Assembly (NCBI RefSeq): GCF_003589595.1
Contig: NW_020653993.1
Coordinates: 3,855,308-3,919,307 of the forward strand
Source of the DNA: Hyposmocoma kahamanoa
Taxonomy: Eukaryota > Arthropoda > Insecta > Lepidoptera > Cosmopterigidae
Direction of reading: 5' to 3'
Length of the DNA stretch: 64,000 nucleotides
The position numbers and the translations under genes were made by a program. Positions 10,559-19,632 of this stretch are shown here, piece after piece (position 1 is the stretch's first letter; the number at the start of each line of letters is the position of its first letter). The notes under the pieces are model-generated. The model searched no databases, was not told where the DNA came from, and worked only from the letters and a program-made list of their open reading frames with translations.

Positions 10559-10816
10559 CAAGTCGCGTGCCTCGTGGTAAGCGACACGCCTGTCCCTAAC
10601 AATTGCAATGCCACTCAGAGCTCTAAATCACAAAAATCTGAGAGGCATTGTCACAGCGTCCGACTCCTTGAGACATAAGTGAAAAGTCCCATGTGCCTGT
10701 AATTTCACCAGCACCTAAAACTGGAACACAGTAATGCTGACATTACTGCTTGGCGGCGGAAATAGGTAAGGTGGCAGTACTTCCCTGGAGCTTACAAGGA
10801 TCTCTACTGCTACTAC
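10559..10816 (+). repeat. Rep-B copy, fused to SINE-1
   Basis: It begins inside the family at AGTCGCGTGCC and carries GGTAAGCGACACGCCTGTCC, CTCAGAGCTCTAAATCACAA, AAGTCCCATGTGCCTGTAAT, AACACAGTAATGCTGACATT, GGTGGCAGTACTTCCCTGG and CTCTACTGCTACT. The left end is cut where SINE-1 is cut, which suggests recombination or a single chimeric insertion. Confidence 0.85.
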
Positions 10817-11269
10817 CATGTACCGAACTGCTTTTAAAGCATATTATTTTTAGAAATCACAAGCCCTTTTGGGGTAAGTTCCTTTTACCGAACCTGTTAT
10901 TAAATTAAGTAGGGAGTATTTTTGTGTGATTGTACCTGTTTTTATATCATTATATATTGTTACATCCTTTACGCCTTTACTTTACCTGTTCTTTTCCCTC
11001 TTTCTTTATTGCTACAATAAAATTCACGTGGACAAACCTTGTATTTAATTACGCGAGCACCGCGTGACAACAATTTTTTTTAGGCATACTAAACGCCCTT
11101 CTACATACTTTATGTCTCCGAGTGCATACAACCCGAATGTCTGTGAAGTACGATTAAACATGCATCTGCTGCGCGAGCGCATTTTACAGTAAACCCATTT
11201 TATCTAGGGCTAGGTACTGCTCTTTTGATATAAAAAAATGGATTTGCCTCTTTTTTATGATGACTAAAT

Positions 11270-11550
11270 GATGGGACGAATATGTCATATGCGGGTATTA
11301 AGCGACACGCCTGTTCATAGCAGTTGTAGTGCCACTCGAGAGCTTTAAATGGCAAAAATTTGAGGGGTACCGCCACTGCGCCCGTCACCCTGAGACGTAA
11401 GTTAGCAAGTCCCATGTGCTTGTAATTTCACCAGCACCACCCTTCAAAACTGGAACGCATTAATGCTGACATTACTGCTTGGCGGCAGAATAGGTAAAGT
11501 GGCAGTGCTTCGCCTGGACAACTCTCTTACAAGGAGCTTTCCTGCTATTG
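11270..11550 (+). repeat. Rep-B copy, full length
   Basis: Matches the family from GATGGGACGAATATGTC through TTTGAGGGGTACCGCCACTG, CGCCCGTCACCCTGAG, AACTGGAACGCATTAATGCT and ACTGCTTGGCGGCAGAA to AGGAGCTTTCCTGCTA. It is among the least broken copies and useful as a family reference. Confidence 0.85.
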
Positions 11551-11888
11551 AAACTCTGTTAATTTGTTTTAATATCCATGATTTTGTGTACTGTATAATG
11601 AGAATAAAATGTATTCTTTTCAAGTATTTCAAAGCAATGTTGAACTAATTTACGAACGAGAACCTACAAGTACTGAATCTTTAACGTAGAAACGAAGTTT
11701 ACGAAGTAATTTAATAGGTCTTCTCGAAGTACTTGCATCAAAAGGTGAAGAAACTTTGTGAGAAAAACAATAACGATATTCACGTTTCTGCTTCTTAAAA
11801 GCAAATATTGTTTTAATATTGTTTTAAGCTTAACACGTGCGTTATAATTTGCAAATGTATGTCAAACTATTGTTCTACTAAGTAGTTC

Positions 11889-11935
11889 ACTAAGTTGACA
11901 AGTCCCATGTGCTTGTAATTTCACCAACACCCTTA
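11889..11935 (+). repeat. Rep-B fragment
   Basis: Only the core AAGTTGACAAGTCCCATGTG followed by CTTGTAATTTCACCA remains, immediately before a Rep-K LINE end. Confidence 0.65.
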
Positions 11936-12280
11936 GTCAAAGTAAAAGTCAAATAATCACATTCCATAGGTAAATTTTTTATACTTGAAAACGTTATTTT
12001 TTTAAGCTGCTGCTCGTTCACTGCGCTGATCTCCCTGAGAAGAACAAGCTAGAAACTCTATGGATTGCTCTTTTCAAATAAACTTAAATGCTATAGAATA
12101 CATTTTGAATCATATTTGTGTGGAATCTAGACTCACGTTGTCTTTCCATACATCTTTATCTAACACCTAGTCTACAATTTTTGAATAAAACTTTTCAATT
12201 AAAATACTTTTAATGTAAGTTTTAAACTTAGGAAATGGTAAACTTGATATATGTTCCGGAATCTTATTGTAATCAAAAAT
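11936..12280 (-). pseudogene. Rep-K: LINE 3' end with ORF2 C terminus
   Basis: The minus strand gives a C-terminal coding piece, YNKIPEHISSLPFPKFKTYI, followed with a stop by DKDVW. This resembles the end of ORF2 in CR1/Jockey-related LINEs. The 3' UTR contains AGAAACTCTATGG and GAACAAGC and ends in TTGACTTTTACTTTGAC-like hexamers (11936-11955). Related ends occur at 17678, 32883, 43485 and 59838. Only about 345 bases remain. Confidence 0.7.
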
Positions 12281-12281
12281 C

Positions 12282-12397
12282 TTGCCCTTCAAAATCCGAA
12301 TGCAGTAATGCTGACATTACTGCTTGGCGGCAGAAATAGGAAAGGTGGCAGTACTACCCTGGACGAACTCTTTCACAAGGAGCTCTACTGCTGCTAT
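12282..12397 (+). repeat. Rep-B right half
   Basis: Starts at the CCTTCAAAATCCGAATGCAG landmark and runs to AAGGAGCTCTACTGCTGC. It directly follows the Rep-K fragment. Confidence 0.8.
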
Positions 12398-12603
12398 ATT
12401 TATAGGACAAATAAATGTGAATTTCATAACTACAAGGCTTTAGCTGAAAACCAAAATTTAGCAGGTTCTTTTCCTCAGTGCTTAAAGAGAAATATTAAAA
12501 ATAAAAACATATAAAAACTATGTGCAAAGTATATTTTGCTCGACGAATTATTTAAATTCGTTTTAAAGTTTTATTTTAGCCCGTATTCAGGATTTTATAT
12601 ATA

Positions 12604-13301
12604 GAGCGCACTATAAGTTTCCGGAACAGGCCACTTACATAAACAATATTTAAAAAGTAATTACAACATTTGAAAATAGAACTCTTTGGCTGTAGAATAC
12701 AGTTTGTTTCATCTGACTGTCACTTGTAAAAACATTGTGGTGTCATTTTAAAAATTGGTTGTCTACATCACCATTCATTTAACGCGTGAAAATTTTCGTA
12801 GTATGATTTTCTACGACTTGAAGTGTAATTTAACAGCTCACCGGAGCTTTGCTCGGCCTCAAACTGCTTTTGGCGATGAAGCACCATGCAAGACAATTAT
12901 TTATAGCTGGTTTGTAAAATTCAAACGCGGTCGTGTGAATCTCAGTGACGAATTTCGTGGTGGTCGCCCGTCCACTGCTGTGAACAACAAAAACATCGAT
13001 GCTGTGCGTCGTGTTATCAAAACAGACAGGCATGTGACATACCAAGAGATTTGGGCATCTTTAGGCATAGACATGAGACGACGATTTTCATCAACTGAAG
13101 AGGCTGTCGAAGAGTATGAAAAATATGTTTCAGAGATTGTCACGGATGAGTGGCATAAATGTTTTCAAAATTGGTTCATTCGCATGAAAAAGTTAAGAAA
13201 AGCATTAACGCTAACGGAGAATATTTTGAGAAACAATAAATTCATTTCTGACCATTTATAGTATTTATTTCTTATTCATTCCGGAAACTTATAGTGCGCC
13301 A
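12604..13301 (+). mobile_element. mariner transposon, copy 2: both inverted repeats, internally deleted
   Basis: A perfect 21-base inverted repeat pair bounds the element (12606-12626 and 13279-13299; GCGCACTATAAGTTTCCGGA in the left arm). The element is about 0.7 kb, where autonomous mariners are about 1.3 kb. The original start codon, seen as ATG at 5458 in copy 1, is mutated here. It is a non-autonomous element that could move only if another source supplied transposase. The adjoining sequence to the right is a Penelope-like element. Confidence 0.9.
12803..13261 (+). pseudogene. mariner transposase with catalytic core deleted in frame
   Basis: The first in-frame ATG is at 12803, after loss of the normal start. 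The frame encodes the N-terminal DNA-binding half (FYDLKCNLTAHRSFARPQTA, then VNLSDEFRGGRPST and VNNKNIDAVRRVI). At about residue DMRR it joins, still in frame, to the family's C-terminal tail (FSSTEEAVEEYEKYVSEIV, then MKKLRKA). All three catalytic acidic residues are gone. The remaining 152 codons could at most bind the inverted repeats. Whether it is expressed is unknown. Confidence 0.8.
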
Positions 13302-13329
13302 CACGTATAATCGGGTAAAGTACATCCCA

Positions 13330-14246
13330 TCGTGTAACAAAGTAGCATTCTATTATTATTAACATCAGGCTATCTATTGTGGAATAGTGAATTCTACCTA
13401 CAAATTGACGGTATAGCGATGGGCTCCCCGGTATCTCCCGTTGTTGCCGATATTTTCATGGAAGACTTCGAGGAGCTAGTTTTACCAATGGCCCCAGCTA
13501 GGCCGAAGATTTTCAAACGGTACGTTGATGATACTTTCACAATATTACCTGAAGATAGCATACCTTCTTTCTTGGACCATCTTAATTCTTTTAGTACTAA
13601 CATCCAATTTACTATGGAACAAGATAATTGTGGTACTTTAGCTTTCTTAGATGTTTTAATTAAAAGAAATCCTAATAACATCTTAGGCCATACTGTATTT
13701 CGAAAGAAAACGCATACACATAGGTATCTCAATGGTAATTCCCATCACCATCCTAGCCAGTTAGCTACCATGGGCAAATCTTTGTTTCAGAGAGCACATG
13801 GTGTCTGCGACAGTAATCATCTGGCAGGGGAACTTTAGCATATAAAGCAAGTCCTACATGCGAATAAGTTGAAGATTCCATGCCAATGCCGCAGGCGCCG
13901 TGTGAAACCACCAACAGTCGAGCGAAGACCTGCCGTCTTTCCTTACGTGAGAGGTGTTACAGACAGGATCGGAAGAGTCTTCAGGCGTGCATCTATCAAG
14001 ACCTATTTCAAGCCCCTGAGGAAGATTTCTCAGTTCCTGAGACCCGTGAAATGTAACATCCCCTTACAGGATGCAGGAGTTTACAAGCTTGACTGTGAGT
14101 GCGGTCTCTCTTATATTGGACAAACAAAGCGAAGTATTTGTACCCGCGGCAAAGAACATATAGCTGATGTCAAACACCGTCGCGTAAACAAGTCTGCAGA
14201 TTTGTTTGAAAAAACAAATATACGCGATTTAAATCCGGAAAAATAG
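13330..14246 (+). pseudogene. Penelope-like element: reverse transcriptase plus GIY-YIG endonuclease
   Basis: The first part (13359-13838) contains IDGIAMGSPVSPVVADIFME, then RYVDDTF, then LAFLDVLI. These are the reverse transcriptase blocks typical of Penelope-like elements, with catalytic YVDD in place of YADD. In the same frame, after a single TAG at 13836-13838, the reading continues with IKQVLHANK and basic residues. It then gives GVYKLDCECGLSYIGQTKRS, the GIY-YIG nuclease motif that Penelope-like elements carry downstream of RT. The N-terminal third of RT and the end of the nuclease are missing, and I saw no terminal repeats. The frame otherwise remains open for about 290 codons, so decay looks recent. 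It is inactive as it stands. Confidence 0.88.
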
Positions 14247-14436
14247 TTTCATTTCCTACGCATTCTAATTATTAGACATACCTATTGTCTAGGTGCATCG
14301 TATATTTTTCACCTCACTAGGTCAGAAAGGCTTTCGTTCTCATTAAGGCTCCGAGTTGAAAGGTGGTTTTTCACCGGGGAAGCGAGACGAGTAGTTTTCT
14401 CAGTCATAATCTGACTGGTACAACTACAAGCACATG

Positions 14437-14505
14437 TCAACTTTATGTTTCAGAGTGACGGGCACTGTGACAGTGCCCTTCAGATCTTTGCTATATAATA
14501 GTTAT
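14437..14505 (-). repeat. Rep-B fragment inside Rep-H
   Basis: Reversed family words are visible: CAACTTTATGTTTCAGAGTG, ACGGGCACTGTGAC and GCCCTTCAGATCTTTGC. Confidence 0.7.
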
Positions 14506-14854
14506 TTGTTATGCAAGACTGCAAAGTTGTTGTTTGACGCAAGTGCTTGTATTGAAACCTGGGCAAGCGAAGGAAGCTAATATTGAACCACGAGCGAAAC
14601 GAGTGGCTCAAAAATAGATTCCGGAGCGTAGCGAGGGTGTTAAGGCACGAGACGCAAAACGATTTTGCTGCCGAGCGAAACTCACAATTTTTCACGTCAC
14701 ACCAAGGAAAATGGTAGATGAAAGAAAAACAGTTGAACTACAAAAACATCAGTTTTTTTAATCAAAAGAAAAAGTTTACCTTTGGATGCTTTCTGAATTT
14801 GCACCTCATCAATATTTATTCTTGCTTGTACTTAGAATTTCGTATGATTAAGTA

Positions 14855-15440
14855 CTTCTTTAAATTTATTAATCAGAAAGTTGATCACTACAAGGTTACT
14901 AGACAAATCACTTCACAGATGATATCAATAACATCAGCAAATAACTTTTATGGAGAAAGGACTACCAAATTTATTGTACCTAGATTAATCAACACTTTAC
15001 CTTTTGAATTAAAAAAAAACATAACACAGGTAAATCTAAAACATTTAATTAAAAATCATTTAAAAATTAGTTATTTAGATACTTAATTTGTATGGTAAGT
15101 TGGAGCACGCTGTATGAGTACGGGCTTGGTCAATATCAAGCGAGTCCAGGAACGGGTTTTTGTGTTGCGAATGGCGATATTAGTTGTTTTGTTTTCTTTT
15201 GCTACCGACAAAAAAAAAATGATAGGAGACGATAACATACACATCATTGTTGTGTAAATTTTATACTCGTGCTTAAAATAAGTTACTTTGTATTATTTAT
15301 AAGAGGATTGTGCAGCACCCAGACAAACCAATATAGGTTTAGGGGTGTAAAGAAATCATTGTATGTAATATTTTTAAAGTTCATAGAAATAAATAAATAA
15401 AGTAATTATTAAAATTATTTTAGTTCTTCGACGAATCAAA
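14855..15440 (+). pseudogene. 5'-truncated LINE end inserted in Rep-H
   Basis: The open frame gives TSQMISITSANNFYGERTTK, then PRLINTLPFELKK and a final LKHLIKNHLKI before a stop near 15086. This is the look of the C terminus of a CR1/L2-like ORF2. About 330 bases of AT-rich 3' UTR follow, ending in an AAATAAATAAATAAA run (15390-15405). The flanks read as one Rep-H element if this piece is removed, so it is a later insertion. Confidence 0.65.
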
Positions 15441-15726
15441 ATAATTTAATAAACACAATTACTTATCATTGTGAATTTAAAGTCAACAATAATAAGAATA
15501 AAATATACCAACAGATTTATATTACTTAAATAAGTAATGTACGACAAATGGCGTAGTTGAAGGTGCCATTATCTTTCTTTTTCATCGAAAGAAAAAGTTA
15601 GTTGCACCACAGTCCATCGTCAAGTTCGAATTTCAAAAACCTTTTCCACCCTTGAGCGCAGAAAATGCTTTTGCGCGCAGATTTCAAATGAGAAAGAAAG
15701 CCTTTCCGAGCTAGTGAGGTGAAAAG

Positions 15727-16258
15727 TAAATTTATGAAAGTCAGTCTTTTAATTCATCTTGTAATAGTAGTGTACGCATCAATTTGTTAAAATTGTGTTA
15801 GTTTTTTTTATACAAAATGTTGTTTCTTCCTGTGACCGCTAGGGGCACTGTATAATTTACAATACAAAATTTTAATATAATTTATGCGGTCGCTTATGAC
15901 AACTGACACAACAGCTACGATGCTATAGAAACAGACACATAGATACACAGATATAGGCTTCAAACTAATTATAACCATAGTATAATAAGCCAAGTATGGT
16001 AACTCCTTACAAACGTAGTAGCGAGGCTTGTATGCGTGCAAGTCCACCGTGCCGTGTACAGTATACGTATACGATACACTACGTATACGAAAACTTTCAG
16101 CCGTTGAAGTCAGCTAGATTAGTGTACTTCAGTATAGTTTAATGTCATACGGTGTTTTGTTTCGGGGTAATGCCGCCAATATTAATAGAATCTTTGTCCT
16201 GTAGAAACGTGCGGTTAGGGCAATTTACAATCTGGGCCAAGTTTAAGACGAGGTATTT
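15727..16258. other. No recognised feature (15727-16258)
   Basis: Mixed-composition sequence with a cluster of TACGTATACG words near 16060-16090. No gene recognised. Confidence 0.4.
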
Positions 16259-16715
16259 CAACGCGAGTTTACATTTTAGGCGGTGAGGTAGGGAGGTGGG
16301 GGGTGGGGGAGGGGTTGCGTCGCGCAATCCGTGCGCTGTGAATTAATATGAATAGAACAAGAACAGGCGGAGAGAATTTAACACAGATCCGACGTCGACA
16401 AGCGCTCGATGGCGACTGACGAGGCAGTAGGCGGCGCGGCGTGTCGTTAAACCACTGGACAATTTGCAAATTTTGGGATAAATGAGAACTTAATAAGCTT
16501 GGAGCCGATGTACGACTTCGTACCGGTCACGGGTGAGACGACGGGACCCTGGGGTTCGGTAGTTCTTGTTTGGAAGAAAGAGGCTTGTTTAAAGAGTTGG
16601 GTCGCTGACTCAGAGACAGGGGCTGCTATCACTGCTCTGGGTCGTGGTTGGTTAAACAAGTGTCCGTTGCCGTTCTGCGATCTTTAGAGCCGGGCGCGAT
16701 ATGGGGCGCGATTCT
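16259..16715. other. CpG- and GC-rich patch of unknown nature
   Basis: This stretch is markedly richer in G+C and CpG than its surroundings. It has a G-rich run (GGGAGGTGGGGGGTGGGGGA at about 16291) and words such as GGCGGCGCGGCGTGTCG. Open frames exist on both strands (16499-16687 plus, first ATG at 16508; 16447-16659 minus) but none has a motif I recognise. It could be a promoter or 5' exon of a host gene, or part of an unrecognised element. I do not assign a function. Confidence 0.35.
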
Positions 16716-16946
16716 TTTCAGGTTAGACTAGTTTTTTAGGTTAAAAATCTCTTATTTTAGTACTTACCTATTGACGAAGCCCAGAGATGATCTTTGACTA
16801 GAAATGTTAATGTTGCATTTGTGTTAAGACAAAATATCTGCTGTCAACTAATTTGATTGCGGCTATGTGACAAATGGTCAAATATCCATTTTATATAGCA
16901 AAAGATAGAGCACAAAATTCTCTTTTAAAAACAGGCAAAATCTTTA

Positions 16947-17004
16947 GCGTCGTTAGGGTAAATTCCGATAAGTAACTACTTATCGGAATTTACCCTAACG
17001 ACGC
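16947..17004. repeat. 58-base perfect palindrome (28-base arms, 2-base centre)
   Basis: The left arm begins GCGTCGTTAGGGTAAATTCC and continues to AAGTA. After the two bases AC the exact reverse complement follows, ending ACCCTAACGACGC at 17004. No mismatch was found in either arm. Confidence 0.95.
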
Positions 17005-17158
17005 ATAGCTGAAATATCATTAAACAATTTTATTATTCTAAAACTGGGTTATGGTTTTTTATGATTTCTCAAAAAAATGTTTTGTCACTTGGCCGCGTTT
17101 TTATTACATACCCCCCATGTAATAATTGTAGGACTTCAGATGAAAATCAAAATGTAAC

Positions 17159-17330
17159 AAGTGCCGGTGAAATTACCGCCACTTTTCAAATTTATGTCTC
17201 AGGGTGACAGGCGCAGTGACAGTGCTCCTCAGATCGTTGCGATTTAAAGCTCTGAGTGCAACTGTTATGGACAGGCGTGTAGCTTACCATCAGACACACG
17301 ACTTATTCGCCCGTCAATTGATACTATAAA
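17159..17330 (-). repeat. Rep-B left half
   Basis: Reversed landmarks are present: GTGCCGGTGAAATTACC, TTATGTCTCAGGGTGACAGG, TCAGATCGTTGCGATTTAAA, GCGTGTAGCTTACCA, then ATTCGCCCGTCAATTGATAC followed by poly(A). Confidence 0.8.
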
Positions 17331-17352
17331 AAAACAGGTATATAGCTTCTCC

Positions 17353-17415
17353 GTATTTGGATGATAAAATTCCATGACAGTGACCCGTTTTACTCTTGCA
17401 GGTATTGACAGTCTA
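17353..17415 (+). repeat. Low-copy shared repeat
   Basis: GTATTTGGATGATAAAATTC and GTGACCCGTTTTACTC match 2105-2165 and 59770-59835. The family is unnamed. Confidence 0.5.
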
Positions 17416-17453
17416 AGATGTTTGATTTATATATTGTATATTTATATATTTTA

Positions 17454-17676
17454 ACTGCCTCCGTGGCCGAACGGTTACCATACCGGACTGCCACGCAGAG
17501 GTCCCAGGTTCGATTCCCGGGCCGGGAGAAATATTTGTATGGCCTACAATTATTTCTCTCGTGAGTTTGGGTGTAATTTGTGGTTGTCTATGTGTGTGTC
17601 CATGGCACCCGCGACACAGGGTTTCCCTAGTGCGGGGCTATGTTGAGTGTGTGCGTTATTATTATTATTATTGTAA
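17454..17676 (+). mobile_element. SINE-1 copy, full length
   Basis: This is the best reference copy. A box in GTGGCCGAACGGTTACC, B box GGTTCGATTCC, then the body through GTGAGTTTGGGTGTAATTTG, CATGGCACCCGCGACACAGG and CCTAGTGCGGGGCTATGTTG, ending in a TTATTATTATTATTATT tail. The tRNA-like head resembles leucine/serine-type tRNAs in its D-arm (GGCCGAACGG). It is transcribed, if at all, by RNA polymerase III from the internal boxes. Confidence 0.92.
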
Positions 17677-17677
17677 A

Positions 17678-17855
17678 TGATAAATGTATTCAAATGTATA
17701 TTTACAAAGAGTAATCCCCTAGAGTTTCTTGTTCATTCTTCTAAGTGGAAACTGCCTTACGCATGACCGGTAGAGTTTAATCAATATTACGATTTCAAGT
17801 GTAATTTGCTTACTTATGAAATAAAGATGATTTTACTTTGAATTTGACACCCATT
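17678..17855 (+). repeat. Rep-K LINE 3' UTR
   Basis: GTATATTTACAAAGAGTAAT, CCCTAGAGTTTCTTGTTCAT, CTTACGCATGACC, GATTTCAAGTGTAATTTGCT, TTATGAAATAAAGATGATTT and a final ACTTTGAATTTGAC match 59838-60020 in the same orientation and 32883, 43485 and 11936 in reverse. The polyadenylation-like AATAAA lies at about 17820. Confidence 0.8.
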
Positions 17856-18890
17856 CGCATAATAATGAAAGGCGCGTGAGACGACTAGCACTGTATAATA
17901 CGAATACATCGTGAGATTATGCTATTGTGTGCGTCTGTACACACCACGCAGCGGGCGCGTGCACACACAAGTTACATCCATCCATACGTTTGTATGGAGT
18001 TACCATAATTGTCTTATTATATGTTTTAACTGTTCTCTTTTTTATTCATTATTATATTACGAAGATCCATACATACATACATACTTTATAGACTAACATA
18101 TATAATAATATAATAAAACACTATTTATTTATTTACACGTATTGTCTGTTACGTGTGACGCAACGTGGGTGTTCGGTAAACAGATGTTGAGTTGGTACTC
18201 TCATCACAAATGAATTAAAATTCACATTGTAGCTGGACTTCAACTGTTCGATTGGGTCGGGGGTTAAAAACAAACAGACATACAACATGTAATCCTACCA
18301 ATGGCGTATGCAAAAGAATTTCATCTATGAAAAACCAGACAAAACAAAACAGCTGTTCCATTAGTCTTATTGAATTTTTTTATCACAAAAGACAATATAT
18401 GGTTAGATAGATAACATTTTACAGCATTTCAATTATTTATGTATCTTTTCATTAGCACAATGCTGCCCAAAATCCGGGTTTCTCGTTTTCAATACCGGTT
18501 TCATCCGGTTTCCGGGGCCGTCTTATCCGTTTATGCGGACAAGGCAATTATCGTTGCGATTTATTATACGGGTGCCATTAAAAAGGATCGCTGTAAATTT
18601 GATCTTAAGCGATACGGAATCTTTTTGTTGGCGAAAATTGGATGGTTTTTGAGGGCGCCAGTTGTTGGAAAATTCTTTAGAATTTCTACTTATAATTGAT
18701 GAGAAACGTAAGAATTAATTTTATTGCTTACTAAGAAATATATTAACCTGCATTGGAACTTCGTAGCATACAGGATTTCAGGTAGTAACTAATATCTGAA
18801 ACTATATTAGAGAAAAACTTACTGAGCTGTGGAACGTATATGAGCAGATACGGAACTTGTACAGCATCTTACAGCAAATTTTAAAAGGTT
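17856..18890. other. No gene recognised; one ATG-led 86-codon frame
   Basis: The stretch includes TACATACATACATAC simple sequence near 18072. An ATG-initiated open frame of 86 codons lies at 18439-18699. It has moderately balanced composition, but I find no motif in it, no splice context I trust and no neighbour that suggests a role. Confidence 0.3.
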
Positions 18891-19034
18891 AGGGCGCGTT
18901 CAAAATAGTCGCTGTTAGACGCGCTGCAGCAGCGTTGCAACCGCGCGACTATCCTTTTCATACAATTTCTAGAAGCACTGCAATCGCAGTCACGCTCGGT
19001 GAGCTGTATATGTTAATTTCTCAAATTAACCACG

Positions 19035-19222
19035 ATGGATGAAAATCGAATTGAATAATTTACAGAGAATGTAAAACAACACCCTGCATATATATGGAAT
19101 AGCACTTCCGCCAGTTATTCCAACCGGCTGGATAAAATAAAGGCATGGGAAAATTTATGTTTAAAATTTATTGACAATTCTGAAACTAAAACTACAACTG
19201 AAAAAAAAAAACATAGCTGGTG
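19035..19222 (+). pseudogene. MADF-domain remnant
   Basis: From the ATG at 19035 the reading is MDENRIE, a stop codon (TAA), then FTENVKQHPAYIWNSTSASY and KIKAWENLCLKFID, ending at TGA. The spacing of V-x3-P-x2-W and Y-x9-AW is that of a MADF (Myb/SANT-like, Adf-1 type) DNA-binding domain. One in-frame stop disables it. It lies within the inverted-repeat element described at 18891. Confidence 0.65.
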
Positions 19223-19330
19223 AGTCATTTTTAAAATTTTTCATTTTTATGTGTCTCAAAAACTTTGACCCCCCGAACTATATATCTTTTAGTTCTGCAT
19301 ACAAGTGTGAAGAACAGTGTTAAACAAACG

Positions 19331-19632
19331 TAAAAATCCATTGACTTACAAATAAATGGACGACGGGTCTAATACAAAAACCACGAAAAAAATGTCCCAA
19401 GTCAACCTATTTAAACGTAGTGACATGTAAAGGAATATGAAAAAGGTAAAACGTTGAATTTAAATTGTAATGTCATCGCAGTACTGTCTAATTTTCCTTG
19501 CTTCGCTGTCAGTCGAACAAACGAAGACTAAAGCGTGAATGACGCTCTGTATACGATTTTAACGCCCTATAAGTTCGGACATTTTTTAGCGCGGACCCGA
19601 CGTCCATATAATTGTAAGTCAATGTAAAAATC
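19331..19632 (+). mobile_element. hAT-like MITE, copy 2, with exact 8-base duplication
   Basis: The element occupies 19339-19624 (286 bases), from CATTGACTTACAAATAAATG to CATATAATTGTAAGTCAATG. It is flanked by identical TAAAAATC at 19331-19338 and 19625-19632. It is the reverse-orientation relative of 707-934 and about 58 bases longer. Its host is the PIF/Harbinger-like element, so it inserted later. Confidence 0.88.

Larger units (their letters stand above)
14305..15726. mobile_element. Rep-H copy A: long inverted-repeat element, interrupted
   Basis: TTTTTCACCTCACTAGGTCA at 14305 and its inverse near 15690-15726 (AGCTAGTGAGGTGAAAAG, preceded by GAGAAAGAAAGCC) form a terminal inverted repeat of about 37 bases. 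The interior (14505-14855 and 15440-15690) matches 47140-47690 in reverse orientation. It includes CGAGCGAAAC/CGTAGCGAGG words and GAAAAAGTTAGTTGCACCAC. A Rep-B fragment (14437-14505) and a LINE end (14855-15440) lie inside. No transposase is recognised. It may be a non-autonomous DNA transposon, class undetermined. Confidence 0.6.

Noticed and set aside
17655..17676. CRISPR-like or functional repeat array in the TTA run
   Set aside because: It is the simple-sequence tail of SINE-1; no spacer structure exists.
18439..18699. 86-codon ATG-led frame as a host gene
   Set aside because: No recognised domain, no evidence of splicing or conservation, and the length is within chance for this composition.
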